A stretch of 64,000 bases of DNA from positions 496,001 to 560,000 of the forward strand of contig NZ_QOUX01000047.1 of the NCBI RefSeq assembly GCF_004116265.1, given 5' to 3'. This document shows, one piece after another, positions 33,935-42,918 of the stretch. The notes under the pieces are model-generated. The model was not told the origin of the DNA and searched no databases. It saw only the letters and a program-made list of their open reading frames with translations. The first letter of the stretch is position 1. Each line of letters starts with the position of its first letter. This stretch comes from Anaerobacillus alkaliphilus. GTDB taxonomy: Bacteria; Bacillota; Bacilli; Bacillales; Anaerobacillaceae. Made by a program: the position numbers and the translations under genes.

Positions 33935-35383
33935 CTAAAATACTTTTTTAAGATCCCATTTCTCAATCGTAAACGAACATGTCTTTGATGCACCGAATGT
34001 AATTGATGGCTCAGACTTTGAAGGATAAAACCTAGTAGTAAAGACTTCTTCACCTTCATTAATAAAAATTTCAATCGACGACGTGTCAATATAGATGTGC
34101 AATGAATGTAATCGGTCCAAGAGACATTGACGGTTTTCTACAGTCCCATCCACATAGCTTTTCCGTTCGAGTGTAAATACCCCGTTCGAAAAAACCATTC
34201 TTGCTGCCCCATGGATAGACATCTCGAACCAACCTTGTTGTAAGAGAATATCTTTCATCTTTAATTCAATCGCTTTTCCGTTTATACCTTCAATTTCCGT
34301 TATCTCATTATTTAATGTCATCTCTTGAGAGTAGTAACCTCCATTACGAAGTTCTTCCAACTCCTTAACAGGAACTTGATAGAGTTTTTCTCCTACTAGC
34401 ATTAACTCCCTTGGAATTGTCATATTATGCAGCCACCGGTAATCTACTGTTGGGTGGTCCTGTTCATTTTGATCTGGTACACTCATCCAGGCAAATAATA
34501 GTCTTCTGCCTTGATCATCCTCGGTTGTTTGAGGTGCATAAAAGTCAAACCCTCTGTCTAACTCCTCAAATTGACCATGTTCATACGTTTTATTCTTTCG
34601 ATCAAATTTGCCAATCACGTAACCAGACTGATAGACATTTCTGTATTTCATACCATCAGCACAAAGACCCTGGGGTGAGATAATCAGGATATCTTTCTCA
34701 CCTAAAGGGAAGAAATCAGGACATTCGAACATATAACCAAAGTCACTTAAGCTACCTTTCCCTCCGCCAGCTAGATCACCTTCGTATTTCCAATCTGTAA
34801 GGTTTTTCGATGATAAAAGAGCGACAGCCCCTTTTTTTTCGAGGGTTTGAGCTCCTACTACCATATAAAATGTATCATCCTGCTCCCAAACCTTTGGATC
34901 GCGAAAATGAGGGGTGTACTCTTGTGGAAGCGTAACAACAGGACCCAATTTCTCAAAGTAAACACCATCTTCGGACACAGCTAGGCATTGGTATGTCTCA
35001 CGATTACCCTTTTCGTCCTTCACGTTCCCTGTGTAAAAGACATACATTTTTCCGTTATGCTCAATTGCACTACCGGAATAACAACCGTTTTTTTCATACC
35101 ATTCAGAAGGCGTTAGAGCAATCTCCTCCTCTGTCCAATGAACAAAATCTTCCGTTGACACATGTCCCCAAAACTTTGCTCCGTGCCCGGTTTTAAATGG
35201 CATCCACTGATAAAAAAGATGATATTTTCCCTTATAGTGAATAAAACCGTTCGGATCATTCAACAAACCGACAGGAGGCATAATGTGATAGTGAAGTCGA
35301 TAGGGATCCTGATTTACAATTTCCTTATGCTTTTCCACTTCTTCATAAGCTTTGATCCGCAAATGACTATCTGTATTGGTCAT
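33935..35383 (-). CDS. sacA: Sucrose-6-phosphate hydrolase (GH32)
   Basis: A 482-residue GH32 enzyme that splits sucrose 6-phosphate into glucose 6-phosphate and fructose inside the cell. The nucleophile motif LLNDPNG, the FRDPKV motif and the acid/base ECPDFF are all present, followed by a C-terminal beta-sandwich. Its ATG is one base after the fructokinase stop (GGAGTG site inside that gene), so they are co-translated. No signal peptide, as expected for the phosphate form. Confidence 0.93.
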   Translation of the reverse strand: MTNTDSHLRIKAYEEVEKHKEIVNQDPYRLHYHIMPPVGLLNDPNGFIHYKGKYHLFYQWMPFKTGHGAKFWGHVSTEDFVHWTEEEIALTPSEWYEKNGCYSGSAIEHNGKMYVFYTGNVKDEKGNRETYQCLAVSEDGVYFEKLGPVVTLPQEYTPHFRDPKVWEQDDTFYMVVGAQTLEKKGAVALLSSKNLTDWKYEGDLAGGGKGSLSDFGYMFECPDFFPLGEKDILIISPQGLCADGMKYRNVYQSGYVIGKFDRKNKTYEHGQFEELDRGFDFYAPQTTEDDQGRRLLFAWMSVPDQNEQDHPTVDYRWLHNMTIPRELMLVGEKLYQVPVKELEELRNGGYYSQEMTLNNEITEIEGINGKAIELKMKDILLQQGWFEMSIHGAARMVFSNGVFTLERKSYVDGTVENRQCLLDRLHSLHIYIDTSSIEIFINEGEEVFTTRFYPSKSEPSITFGASKTCSFTIEKWDLKKVF

Positions 35384-35384
35384 T

Positions 35385-36344
35385 CTAAGACACTCCTAAA
35401 TTTTTCAGGTATTTTCTGACTTCTTCAATTGTTGGCAGAGCCGTCATCGCTCCCTTGGTAGATGCAGCCAAAGCTCCAGATACTGAAGCGAATTTTGCCA
35501 TTTCCATTGCTTCGTTCAAAGATAGGTTTTTAATATCACCGTTATACTCATTTAAAGAATAAAGCATTCCTGAAACAAAGGCATCACCAGCGCCGGTAGT
35601 ATCAATTGCCTTTACTTTCATTACTGGAACATGTCCGGAGCCTTCAGATGTAAAGACGTAACTACCTTCTCCACCAAGGGTAATGAGAATTAAAGGAATT
35701 TCGTACTTTTCTAGCATCTTCGTTCCTTTTTCTATATCCTTCTCACCTGTAAGAAACTCCAATTCTACTTCAGAAAGCTTTAACAGATCAGCTTCTCCTA
35801 GCATACTGATGATTGTTTCTCTCGCTTGTTCCTCCGAATCCCAAAGTCCTAAACGAAGGTTTGGATCATAGGATACAAGCATTCCATGTTGTTTTGCTAG
35901 CTTTACTGCATGATGAGTTGCCTCCTTAGAGGGACTATCAATCATGGATATCGAACCAAAGTGCAAGATTTTATGGCTTTGAAAGTCTTGATCATCGATT
36001 TCCTCCGACTGAAGAAATCGGTCTGCGCTTGGGTTAATATAGAAGTCAAAACTACGTTCACCATCTTCCCCATTGGTAACAAAGACAACACCAGTACGAA
36101 CGTCTTTCGTCAGTAACATTTGGTTTGTACGCACACCATAACCCTGAAGGGTCTCTTTTAAAAATTTCCCTAACACATCATCTCCAACTTTACCTAAAAA
36201 CGTTGATTTTGCTCCTAGAAGAGCAACACCTACGGCAACATTTGCAGGTGCGCCACCAGGACTTTTTTGATAAGTTATATTGTCGTCATCCAACGGAATA
36301 AAGTCAATTAACGCTTCTCCAAGAGCTAGAATACCTTTTTTCAT
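35385..36344 (-). CDS. scrK: Fructokinase (PfkB family)
   Basis: A 319-residue ribokinase-type sugar kinase: N-terminal GEALIDFIPLDDD, KSPGGAPANVAVGVALLGAK, and the C-terminal ATP/catalytic motif DTTGAGDAFVSGML. It phosphorylates the fructose freed by the hydrolase next to it. AAGGAGTG precedes the ATG. It lies between the PTS permease and hydrolase genes in one operon. Confidence 0.92.
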   Translation of the reverse strand: MKKGILALGEALIDFIPLDDDNITYQKSPGGAPANVAVGVALLGAKSTFLGKVGDDVLGKFLKETLQGYGVRTNQMLLTKDVRTGVVFVTNGEDGERSFDFYINPSADRFLQSEEIDDQDFQSHKILHFGSISMIDSPSKEATHHAVKLAKQHGMLVSYDPNLRLGLWDSEEQARETIISMLGEADLLKLSEVELEFLTGEKDIEKGTKMLEKYEIPLILITLGGEGSYVFTSEGSGHVPVMKVKAIDTTGAGDAFVSGMLYSLNEYNGDIKNLSLNEAMEMAKFASVSGALAASTKGAMTALPTIEEVRKYLKNLGVS

Positions 36345-36371
36345 TCGTTACACTCCTTATACTTATACAAA

Positions 36372-36402
36372 TACTCCCTACTGATTACTACCAGTAAGGA
36401 GT
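36372..36402 (-). promoter_or_regulatory. Intergenic stem-loop between sacP and scrK
   Basis: ACTCCTTACTG and CAGTAGGGAGT on the minus strand form a stem with one mismatch around an 8-base loop. The following tract is only ATTTG. It may be an mRNA stability or partial termination element that sets different levels for the permease and the enzymes. Confidence 0.5.
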
Positions 36403-36426
36403 TTTTCCTCTATAGTATGTTCAACA

Positions 36427-36439
36427 GGGAACGTTTCCC
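36427..36439. promoter_or_regulatory. Palindromic operator, possible cre
   Basis: GGGAACGTTTCCC is a palindrome with an ACGT centre. It fits the CcpA cre consensus with about two mismatches, or a LacI-type operator. It lies between sacP and scrK. Confidence 0.45.
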
Positions 36440-36464
36440 GTTGCACAGCTTTCCTACTTTTTAA

Positions 36465-37838
36465 TTATTCCTTCCATCCTAAAACCCACGCTCCAACAAA
36501 GGCAGTTACCACGGCAATAAGGAAACCAATACCATAGTTAAGGGGGTCTTGGGCAATCGCAAACATCGGAATACCAGTTAGACCAATACCGTTTGCCATC
36601 ACTTGAGTAAATACAACGTAAAAGCCACCTAACCCACCACCGATAGCTGCAGCGATAAATGGACGTCGATACCTTAAGTTTACTCCGAAGATTGCCGGTT
36701 CTGTAATACCCAAAAATGCTGATACAGCAGCAGGAAGGGCAATTCCCTTCATCTTCTTGTTTCTCGTTTTGAAAAATACAGCTAAAGTAGCTCCACCTTG
36801 CGCTACGTTTGCCATCGCCCAAATCGGTAGTAAGAAGTTACCTCCGACAGCAATTAGCAATTCTGCTTCAATTGCATGGAAGCTATGGTGTACCCCAGTT
36901 AATACAATCGTCGAATATAATCCGCCAAAGATTAAACCAGCAAATGGTCCTACTGTATGATAAAGAAAATCTAATGTAGTAGTTAATCCATTACCTAAGG
37001 CCCTTCCTAGTGGACCAACAACTAACATCGCAATGAAACCTGTAAAAATCACAGTTAAAAATGGCGTAACGAGCAAATCTACCATATTAGGGACAACCTT
37101 GCGTAATGCCTTTTCAATGAGCGACATCATATAAACCGTTAATAAAACTGGAATAACCGTCCCTTGGTAACCAAGCATTTCTACACCAAAGCCCAGGAAG
37201 TCTAGGGTAGCAGGTTCCGCATTGGCAAGACCCCACGGATTTAGTAATGCCGGGTGAGTCATAATTCCCCCGATAACTGCACCTAAATATGGTGTACCAC
37301 CAAATTCTTTTGCGGCACTAAATCCGATTAAAATTGGCAAGATAATAAAAGCCGCTGAAGAGAACATATCTAACATAATAAACAATCCACTTTCAGGATC
37401 AACCCAGTTGTAGGTACGCATTAAGCCAAGCAGACCCATCAACATACCTGCTGCTACAATCGCTGGGATAATTGGTACAAAAATATTAGAAAGTGTTCTA
37501 GCAAACCGGGCAAATGGATTTAATTTCTTTTTTGCTGCTTCATTGTGAGAAATCTTCTTTCCAGCCTCTTCTTCTGTTTCAGAAACGACTCCAGCTAATG
37601 GAGCAAAATGGGTAAATACTTTGTTTACAGTACCTGTTCCAAAAATAATCTGAAACTGTCCTGATGTTGAAAACGCACCTTTTACCTCATCTAATTCTTC
37701 AATTGCTTCTTTGTCAATTTTGCTTTCATCGTCAATTACGAGACGAAGCCTTGTTGCACAGTGTGCTGCACTAATCACATTTTCCTTTCCACCTAGTAGG
37801 GTAATAAGTTTTTCAGCTATTTCTTGGTGTTTCATCAT
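36465..37838 (-). CDS. sacP: Sucrose PTS permease IIBC
   Basis: A 457-residue PTS protein from ATG 37838 (GGAGGAAAAT upstream; a second ATG follows at once). The IIB domain is at the N-terminus with the phosphocysteine in AAHCATRLRLV; the IIC domain has about eight to ten membrane helices and GVHHSFHAIEAELL. No IIA domain, so a glucose-type IIA from elsewhere must serve. It takes up sucrose as sucrose 6-phosphate. Expression is controlled by the RAT/terminator leader upstream. Confidence 0.93.
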   Translation of the reverse strand: MMKHQEIAEKLITLLGGKENVISAAHCATRLRLVIDDESKIDKEAIEELDEVKGAFSTSGQFQIIFGTGTVNKVFTHFAPLAGVVSETEEEAGKKISHNEAAKKKLNPFARFARTLSNIFVPIIPAIVAAGMLMGLLGLMRTYNWVDPESGLFIMLDMFSSAAFIILPILIGFSAAKEFGGTPYLGAVIGGIMTHPALLNPWGLANAEPATLDFLGFGVEMLGYQGTVIPVLLTVYMMSLIEKALRKVVPNMVDLLVTPFLTVIFTGFIAMLVVGPLGRALGNGLTTTLDFLYHTVGPFAGLIFGGLYSTIVLTGVHHSFHAIEAELLIAVGGNFLLPIWAMANVAQGGATLAVFFKTRNKKMKGIALPAAVSAFLGITEPAIFGVNLRYRRPFIAAAIGGGLGGFYVVFTQVMANGIGLTGIPMFAIAQDPLNYGIGFLIAVVTAFVGAWVLGWKE

Positions 37839-37860
37839 ATTTTCCTCCTTTTTTACAATC

Positions 37861-37937
37861 AAAAAAAGACCTAAAATATACAAAAGTCCACAAAGGAATA
37901 GAATCCTCCCTGTGCTCTTTTACACATTTTAGGTCTT
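37861..37937 (-). terminator. Leader terminator of the sucrose operon
   Basis: AAGACCTAAAAT and ATTTTAGGTCTT pair, with a second inner stem, and are followed by seven T. The 5' arm overlaps the RAT at 37927-37961, so binding of the antiterminator prevents this hairpin. Confidence 0.9.
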
Positions 37938-37961
37938 GCCTGCTTAATCAGTAACAATCCC
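37927..37961 (-). promoter_or_regulatory. RAT, ribonucleic antiterminator site (SacT/LicT type)
   Basis: The minus strand reads GGGATTGTTACTGATT then AAGCAGGCAAGACCTAAAA, almost the same as the sacB/sacPA RAT of B. subtilis as remembered. The BglG-type protein from 38022-38843 should bind it when sucrose is present and let transcription pass into sacP-scrK-sacA. Confidence 0.93.
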
Positions 37962-37993
37962 ACAATATTCATTTACAATTGTCATTCTACATA

Positions 37994-38009
37994 AAGAAAA
38001 CGTTTCCGT
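37994..38009 (-). promoter_or_regulatory. Probable cre (CcpA) site
   Basis: CGGAAACGTTTTCT matches the cre pattern TGNAANCGNWNNCA except at the two end bases. It lies just upstream of the leader, where glucose repression would act. Confidence 0.55.
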
Positions 38010-38021
38010 CAATAAAAAAGA

Positions 38022-38843
38022 TTATAACAACCTTTGCAAGTGAAGGGTAATATAAGCAATTTCAGAAGGCGGAAACTCTAATCCATACTCATTCTTTATA
38101 AATTCTAGAATTTCCTCTGAGTATTGATAAGCCGTCCCATACTTTTCCTGAATAAACTTCGCCATGTCTGGATCAATTGGTTCAAACGGAATAGCCTCTT
38201 CGACTCTAGCAAGAGCAAAACGCACATGTGTAACTAATCGCTGATATGCGATACTAGCTTCATCTATTTTTGTGTTTAGCTTTTCTTCGACCTTACTAAC
38301 GAAATCACTTAAAACCTCTGCCTTTTGTATCGTTTCCCCCATTGATTTGCCACCAATTTTTGCCGTATGAATATGGAGCGCAATATGAGCGACTTCATCG
38401 TCAGGAATATCAAGACCCAGTTCGTTCTTAATTTCACTTTTTGCCCATTGGCCGATTTCAAACTCTTTTTTATATAATAATTTTATTTCATTCGTAAGTT
38501 TATTTTGGATCGTAAATCCCTGTTCAACTCTCTCTAGAGCAAATGATAAATGATCCGTAAGAGCGATATGGATGTGATCATGTAAAGGCTCTTGTAAATA
38601 GCCTTCTGCATAATCAATCACCTTTTCTGCTAATTCAATATGTTTTTCCGGTAACGTAGCAAGCAACTGTTGAAATTTTTCAGAAGATTGTCCAGATAGA
38701 ATAAATACCTTTTCAACTTTATGTTTTGGAATAATGTCGTTCTTCCGTTTTTGAAACGCGATTCCGCTCCCCATTACAATTTTTTCTTTCGAACCATCTA
38801 GGATCACAACCGCGTTATTATTTAAAATACGATCTATACGCAT
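38022..38843 (-). CDS. sacT: BglG-family transcription antiterminator (SacT-like)
   Basis: A 273-residue RNA-binding regulator. The N-terminal CAT domain (RIDRILNNNAVVILDGSKEK, VMGSGIAFQKRK) binds the RAT; two PRD domains follow with phosphorylatable histidines (DHIHIALTDHLSFAL; DEVAHIALHIHTAK; HVRFALARVEE; AYITLHLQRL). It ends 60 bp from the RAT of its target operon. PTS proteins set its activity by phosphorylation. AAGGTG precedes the ATG. Confidence 0.93.
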   Translation of the reverse strand: MRIDRILNNNAVVILDGSKEKIVMGSGIAFQKRKNDIIPKHKVEKVFILSGQSSEKFQQLLATLPEKHIELAEKVIDYAEGYLQEPLHDHIHIALTDHLSFALERVEQGFTIQNKLTNEIKLLYKKEFEIGQWAKSEIKNELGLDIPDDEVAHIALHIHTAKIGGKSMGETIQKAEVLSDFVSKVEEKLNTKIDEASIAYQRLVTHVRFALARVEEAIPFEPIDPDMAKFIQEKYGTAYQYSEEILEFIKNEYGLEFPPSEIAYITLHLQRLL

Positions 38844-38956
38844 AGTGGAATTTCACCTTTACTTCTATTAATTTTCCTTATTGCATTTAACCATGATAAC
38901 CTAACTTAAGGCAAATGAACAAGATCATACGTGATCAACCTTCGCTTAATGGTAAT

Positions 38957-39211
38957 TTAGGATTTCTGCTTTTCAAACACGGAATACAAAAACATAGCTG
39001 AAGCTGTAAACCAAATTACTACCATTTCATTTATAGATAGGATAGTAAATCTGTCTATCATTTTACTTTGTGAATAAAGAAAGTAAGATAAAAACAATAG
39101 TTGCGCGATATAAAACCCTTTTTGAAATAACGCTTTGTGAAACAAATGTAAAATGCCATAGAACAATGCTAACCACACTAGCTTAAATGATATCACAAAA
39201 ATAACGTCCAA
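38957..39211 (-). CDS. Small membrane protein
   Basis: An 84-residue protein with three likely membrane segments (FVISFKLVWLALFYGILHLF; FYIAQLLFLSYFLY; VVIWFTASAMFLYSVF). Start TTG 39211 with GAGGGGTG upstream. It is 21 bp after the methyltransferase gene and may be co-transcribed. Unknown function. Confidence 0.6.
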   Translation of the reverse strand: MDVIFVISFKLVWLALFYGILHLFHKALFQKGFYIAQLLFLSYFLYSQSKMIDRFTILSINEMVVIWFTASAMFLYSVFEKQKS

Positions 39212-39232
39212 CCATCTACACCCCTCTTAATA

Positions 39233-40000
39233 CTATCCAACCTTCCTACATACATAAATCATTTGGTAACTATCGTTCGTCAAAGGATTTTCATCCCAAT
39301 CACGATATTTATTAACGATTTCAAATCCGTGCATTTTCAACATTCGTTCTATTTCTTTCGGATAAACATAGCGCAAACTAATGTTTGTCCTCTTTTCATT
39401 AACAATTTGCCTGTCTGTGTTTTTATACTTTCTGATCGTCGTATAGTGTTGAATTTGGTTTAGAGAATCATAGTTACTGATCGTATAAACATCTACTATA
39501 TCTCCGGTATCTTGATCAGTATACGTTCTCCAATACTCTTCAGTACTCGGCTGGAGTAACTCATCAGCACTTGGAAATCTAGTTCCGAATATAAATACGC
39601 CATCCATTTCTAAGTGCTTGTTCACTGATGAAAGTAAACCATCTTGGGCTTCATTTGTTAAAAAGTGTTGAAAGGAATTTCCAACCGAAAAAATAAACTT
39701 ACTTTTCATCTCTAAATGGAAGTTTGTACAGTCTTGTTCTTTCCATTCTATAGAGAGATCGAGAGCTGCTGATTTCTTTTTCGCTTCGTCTAGCATTCCC
39801 TTATGTACATCTATTCCAATAAGGTTGTACCCTCTTTTCGCTAGCGGTATCGTCACTCTACCAGTACCACAGGCTATGTCTATGATCGTTCCATTTGACT
39901 TCTCTGCCCATTTTACTAAGAGAGGTAGTTCTGGCAAATACGCTTCGTTTTCTTTATCGTATAAAATTGGGTCATCATATTCTTCAGTGTTAGTCAACAT
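39233..40000 (-). CDS. Class I SAM-dependent methyltransferase
   Basis: A 255-residue methyltransferase. The SAM-binding motif I is TIIDIACGTGRVTIPLAKRG and the acidic residue at the end of strand 2 is in LIGIDVHKGMLDEA; motif IV is near KFIFSVGNSFQHFL. GGAGG precedes the ATG. The substrate cannot be told; small-molecule targets are usual for this group. Confidence 0.88.
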   Translation of the reverse strand: MLTNTEEYDDPILYDKENEAYLPELPLLVKWAEKSNGTIIDIACGTGRVTIPLAKRGYNLIGIDVHKGMLDEAKKKSAALDLSIEWKEQDCTNFHLEMKSKFIFSVGNSFQHFLTNEAQDGLLSSVNKHLEMDGVFIFGTRFPSADELLQPSTEEYWRTYTDQDTGDIVDVYTISNYDSLNQIQHYTTIRKYKNTDRQIVNEKRTNISLRYVYPKEIERMLKMHGFEIVNKYRDWDENPLTNDSYQMIYVCRKVG

Positions 40001-40050
40001 TTTATCTCCTCCAATAACAATATTACCATTATTCCCCTTTTGATAGGGAG

Positions 40051-40084
40051 AAAAATGCTTTACTTCCGTTTAGAAAGTAAAGCA
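40051..40084 (-). terminator. Intrinsic terminator of the SDR gene
   Basis: ATGCTTTACTT and AAGTAAAGCAT pair perfectly around nine bases; on the minus strand TTTTTCTCCC follows. Confidence 0.85.
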
Positions 40085-40091
40085 TCACATT

Positions 40092-41051
40092 CTAGCCTAT
40101 TCTGACATCCCCTTTCATCACAGTTAGTTCACGACATAATTCATAGACCTGATTAATCACAGTATCATTTTTCGCATATGCAGGATATAAGCTTTTACCT
40201 ACCAGTTGTTTAACATCTTGCAAAATACCCTTGGGTGTTTCAGATGCAGGTTCCATCAATTCAAGCTCGTCATTAAATAATTTGCCTGTTACATCACGAA
40301 ACCGTTCTGACGTGCAAATCTCATAGTATTTGTCGGCCATATACGTTGTTGGGCGAAAGAAGAGATTTTGTAATCTCGCAACTACTCGATAACCTGGTGT
40401 CACCTTCATTAGCGTTTCCTTTGACATTTTTGCTCCGTTAATTTGGAGAGCATTCACCTTAATTCCAGCGTTTTTAAATTCTTCCGCTTGTTTGAAGGTA
40501 AGCATCATTAGTGCCATTTTTGATTGACAATACATTTTATAGACTGAGAACTTTGGATCATTATTTTCGCCTTGCAAATTAGAGAAATCAATCGATTTTT
40601 TCGGATCAAAGAAGTGTTTAATAATGTTACTGCCTGCATGGAGGATTCTCGGGTCATCCGACTTTTTTAGATGATCAAGTAACAGATGTGTCAAATAGTA
40701 AGGGCCAACCACATTTGTTGCAAACGTTAACTCAACGCCGTCAACACTTACTTGGTAACTTGCCCCGTGATTAAAATAAGCAGCATTATGAATGAGAATG
40801 TCTAGTTTTTCAAAGCGTGATTGAAACTCTTCGCAGAATGATTGAATCGAAGAAAGGCAAGAAACATCAAGCTCTAGCAATTCAACTCTGGCATTATTCG
40901 TACTCTCAACAATTTCCTGCTGAACTGGACGACTAACTTTGACGTTTCGGCAGGCCATAATGACGGTATAGCCTTCTTCTGCAAATCTAAATGCACTAGC
41001 TTTCCCAATTCCTGAATTAGCTCCTGTTATGATCACAACACGCTCTTGCAT
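40092..41051 (-). CDS. Short-chain dehydrogenase/reductase
   Basis: A 319-residue SDR similar to retinol-dehydrogenase/WWOX-like proteins. NAD(P)-binding motif TGANSGIGKASAF, then NAA in ILIHNAAYFNHG, and the active-site region YKMYCQSKMALMML with the usual Y-x3-K. It starts one base after the TetR stop, so the pair is co-translated. Probably the target of that regulator. Substrate unknown. Confidence 0.88.
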   Translation of the reverse strand: MQERVVIITGANSGIGKASAFRFAEEGYTVIMACRNVKVSRPVQQEIVESTNNARVELLELDVSCLSSIQSFCEEFQSRFEKLDILIHNAAYFNHGASYQVSVDGVELTFATNVVGPYYLTHLLLDHLKKSDDPRILHAGSNIIKHFFDPKKSIDFSNLQGENNDPKFSVYKMYCQSKMALMMLTFKQAEEFKNAGIKVNALQINGAKMSKETLMKVTPGYRVVARLQNLFFRPTTYMADKYYEICTSERFRDVTGKLFNDELELMEPASETPKGILQDVKQLVGKSLYPAYAKNDTVINQVYELCRELTVMKGDVRIG

Positions 41052-41052
41052 A

Positions 41053-41616
41053 CTATTCCACTCCCTTTGATTGTCTTTTGGCTACAATAACATCGTTCCC
41101 CATACTCATTAGCATTTCAATCAATTGTTCATCGGTTTTATTTGATAATAAACCGTTAGCAACCATTAAAGATAAACCAGTTTGAAAGATTTTCAATTTT
41201 AATAAAATATCCTTGAGCTCATCAGTCGAAAAACCTTTTAAATCGGGATCAGTCTTCATGAGTTCAACTAGCTGTTCCTCCATATCTACATCAAATTGAT
41301 CATTCTTTTGAAACACTAAGTCTTTGAACAAAACATCGTATTCCTTGGCAAATTTCAAACTAGCAATCCCAATATCTAAAAATGGATACCCAGTATTTTG
41401 TTCAAGTAGAATATTTTGAGTTAGCTCGTGAATTTTCAACATGACACCTTCAAGTAGTTCATCAACATCGTTGAAATTAACATAAATAGGAGCAATCGAA
41501 CTGCCCAACGCATTCGCTATCTTTCTAATTGTTATACTTCCTAGCCCTTCCTTCTTAGCTATTTCAAAAGCTGCATCAATAATTTGTTCTCTGGTAAATT
41601 TCTTTTTTGGTGGCAT
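41053..41616 (-). CDS. TetR/AcrR-family regulator
   Basis: A 187-residue repressor with an N-terminal HTH (FTREQIIDAAFEIAKKEG, ITIRKIANALGSSIAPIYVN) and a helical ligand-binding C-terminus. AAGGAG precedes the ATG. It is the first gene of a two-gene operon with the SDR, so it likely controls itself and that enzyme. Confidence 0.9.
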   Translation of the reverse strand: MPPKKKFTREQIIDAAFEIAKKEGLGSITIRKIANALGSSIAPIYVNFNDVDELLEGVMLKIHELTQNILLEQNTGYPFLDIGIASLKFAKEYDVLFKDLVFQKNDQFDVDMEEQLVELMKTDPDLKGFSTDELKDILLKLKIFQTGLSLMVANGLLSNKTDEQLIEMLMSMGNDVIVAKRQSKGVE

Positions 41617-41717
41617 GAACTTACTTTCTCCTTTTGTATATCACTTGTTATATATCATATGATTTATAACATATTTTGTAAATGGCTGAATATCCAAAAA
41701 TAAGAACATTAAATGAC

Positions 41718-41756
41718 AAAAAAACAGTTTCAATGATGATTAACTCATTGAAACTG
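41718..41756 (-). terminator. Intrinsic terminator, minus strand
   Basis: CAGTTTCAATGA (41725-41736) and TCATTGAAACTG (41745-41756) pair perfectly; on the minus strand seven T follow. It stands between divergent genes and would shield the TetR operon from read-through coming from the right. Confidence 0.75.
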
Positions 41757-41861
41757 GCCACTATCTATTAATATTTACTTTTTACATAGGGAATTGGAAG
41801 CTGTTCGTATAGTAATAACCGCTAAAATATCTTATAATATGACACAAAGGAGGTGAGAGAA

Positions 41862-42437
41862 ATGGAACAAAAGATACTTGAAATCTTATTAGACTTACAA
41901 CAGGATATGAAAGTTGTAAAAACGGATATACAAGGTTTAAAAACCGATGTACAAGCCTTGCAAACTGATGTACAAGGTCTAAAAACCGATGTGCAAGGTT
42001 TACAAACTGATGTGCAAGGTCTAAAAACCGATGTGCAAACTTTACAAACTGATGTGCAAGGTCTAAAAACCGATGTCCAAACTTTACAAACTGATGTGCA
42101 AGGTCTAAAAACCGATGTCCAAACTTTACAAACTGATGTGCAAGGTCTAAAAACCGATGTCCAAACTTTACAAACTGATGTACAAGGACTAAAAACCGAT
42201 GTACAAACTTTACAAACTGATGTGCAAGGTCTAAAAACCGATGTGCAAGGTTTACAAACTGACCTTCATGAAGTTAAGGAAACTGTTAACAGAATTGAAG
42301 CTTCCCAAACTGAGGATGTAATTGAAATGTTAACAGCTACAAAAAAGATAACAGACTTTGAATTTGACTACCTTAATAACAAAGTAACTGAAATCGATAA
42401 GAGACTTTTTAGCTTGGAAAGAAGGTCCGATTATTAG
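41862..42437 (+). CDS. Heptad-repeat coiled-coil protein (MEQ/ITD family)
   Basis: A 191-residue protein from ATG 41862 (AAAGGAGGTG upstream; GTG 41853 is too close). It starts MEQKILEILLDLQQDMK, then has about 16 heptads of the form GLKTDVQ / TLQTDVQ, then a non-repeated tail with ITDFEFDYLNNKVTEIDKRL. Start and tail match the 82-residue protein at 14598-14846. The leucine every seventh residue predicts a long coiled coil with very few other side chains varied. No signal peptide. A TATAAT box stands at 41833-41838. Function unknown. Confidence 0.8.
   Translation: MEQKILEILLDLQQDMKVVKTDIQGLKTDVQALQTDVQGLKTDVQGLQTDVQGLKTDVQTLQTDVQGLKTDVQTLQTDVQGLKTDVQTLQTDVQGLKTDVQTLQTDVQGLKTDVQTLQTDVQGLKTDVQGLQTDLHEVKETVNRIEASQTEDVIEMLTATKKITDFEFDYLNNKVTEIDKRLFSLERRSDY
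41918..42265 (+). repeat. Tandem 42-bp in-frame repeats (two heptads each)
   Basis: About eight units of 42 bp code for GLKTDVQTLQTDVQ. Neighbouring units from about 42040 to 42185 are identical or nearly so at DNA level, while the first and last are more diverged. Such repeats can gain or lose units by slippage without shifting the frame. Confidence 0.9.
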
Positions 42438-42582
42438 ATAACTTTAAAAATAAGTAGTTCTAATTAAAGAATATTAATTAGGTCAAAAACTGATCATAGA
42501 CATCTTCTTCATTTTTTTCATCATTTCCGTTTCTGGCTTTCTACTTTCTAACTAATAAGTTTCCTCATCATAGAATATCCCA

Positions 42583-42759
42583 CTACTTGTTTAACTCTTC
42601 AAAAAACTCGTTACCCTTTTGCTTTTCAATCTCCTCTTCTGTAAATTTAAGTGTATCTCGTATATTCAAGTGCTCTTTGATAGACTTCAACTCTGACCTT
42701 ATTACAATCAGACTGTAAACAACATATATAACAAAACTAAGCAATAGTATTAACCACAC
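42583..42759 (-). CDS. 58-residue single-pass membrane protein
   Basis: A short gene with AGGAGG nine bases before GTG 42759. The product starts MWLILLLSFVIYVVYSLIVI (one membrane helix) and continues with a charged helix (KSIKEHLNIRDTLKFTEEEI). It resembles small membrane proteins of Bacillus with no known role. Confidence 0.6.
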   Translation of the reverse strand: MWLILLLSFVIYVVYSLIVIRSELKSIKEHLNIRDTLKFTEEEIEKQKGNEFFEELNK

Positions 42760-42884
42760 AGAAACATTCCTCCTAATAATAAAACTTCTTTTCCATCATA
42801 TATCATTACTCTATCGGTACTTACCTGTGAACAAAAACAAATATCCATTTAATAGCACCATTCCTAACTTCTATGTCATTTCTA

Positions 42885-42913
42885 TTGGAAAAGCAACGTT
42901 CTTTATGTATAAT
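42885..42913 (+). promoter_or_regulatory. Promoter of the antitoxin RNA, locus 2
   Basis: TTGGAA (42885-42890), 17 bases, TATAAT (42908-42913), the same arrangement as locus 1. Confidence 0.85.
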
Positions 42914-42918
42914 GTAGA

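Noticed and set aside
36538-36822. 94-codon minus-strand frame in another phase
   Set aside because: It is inside the sucrose permease gene; the permease frame has full family motifs.
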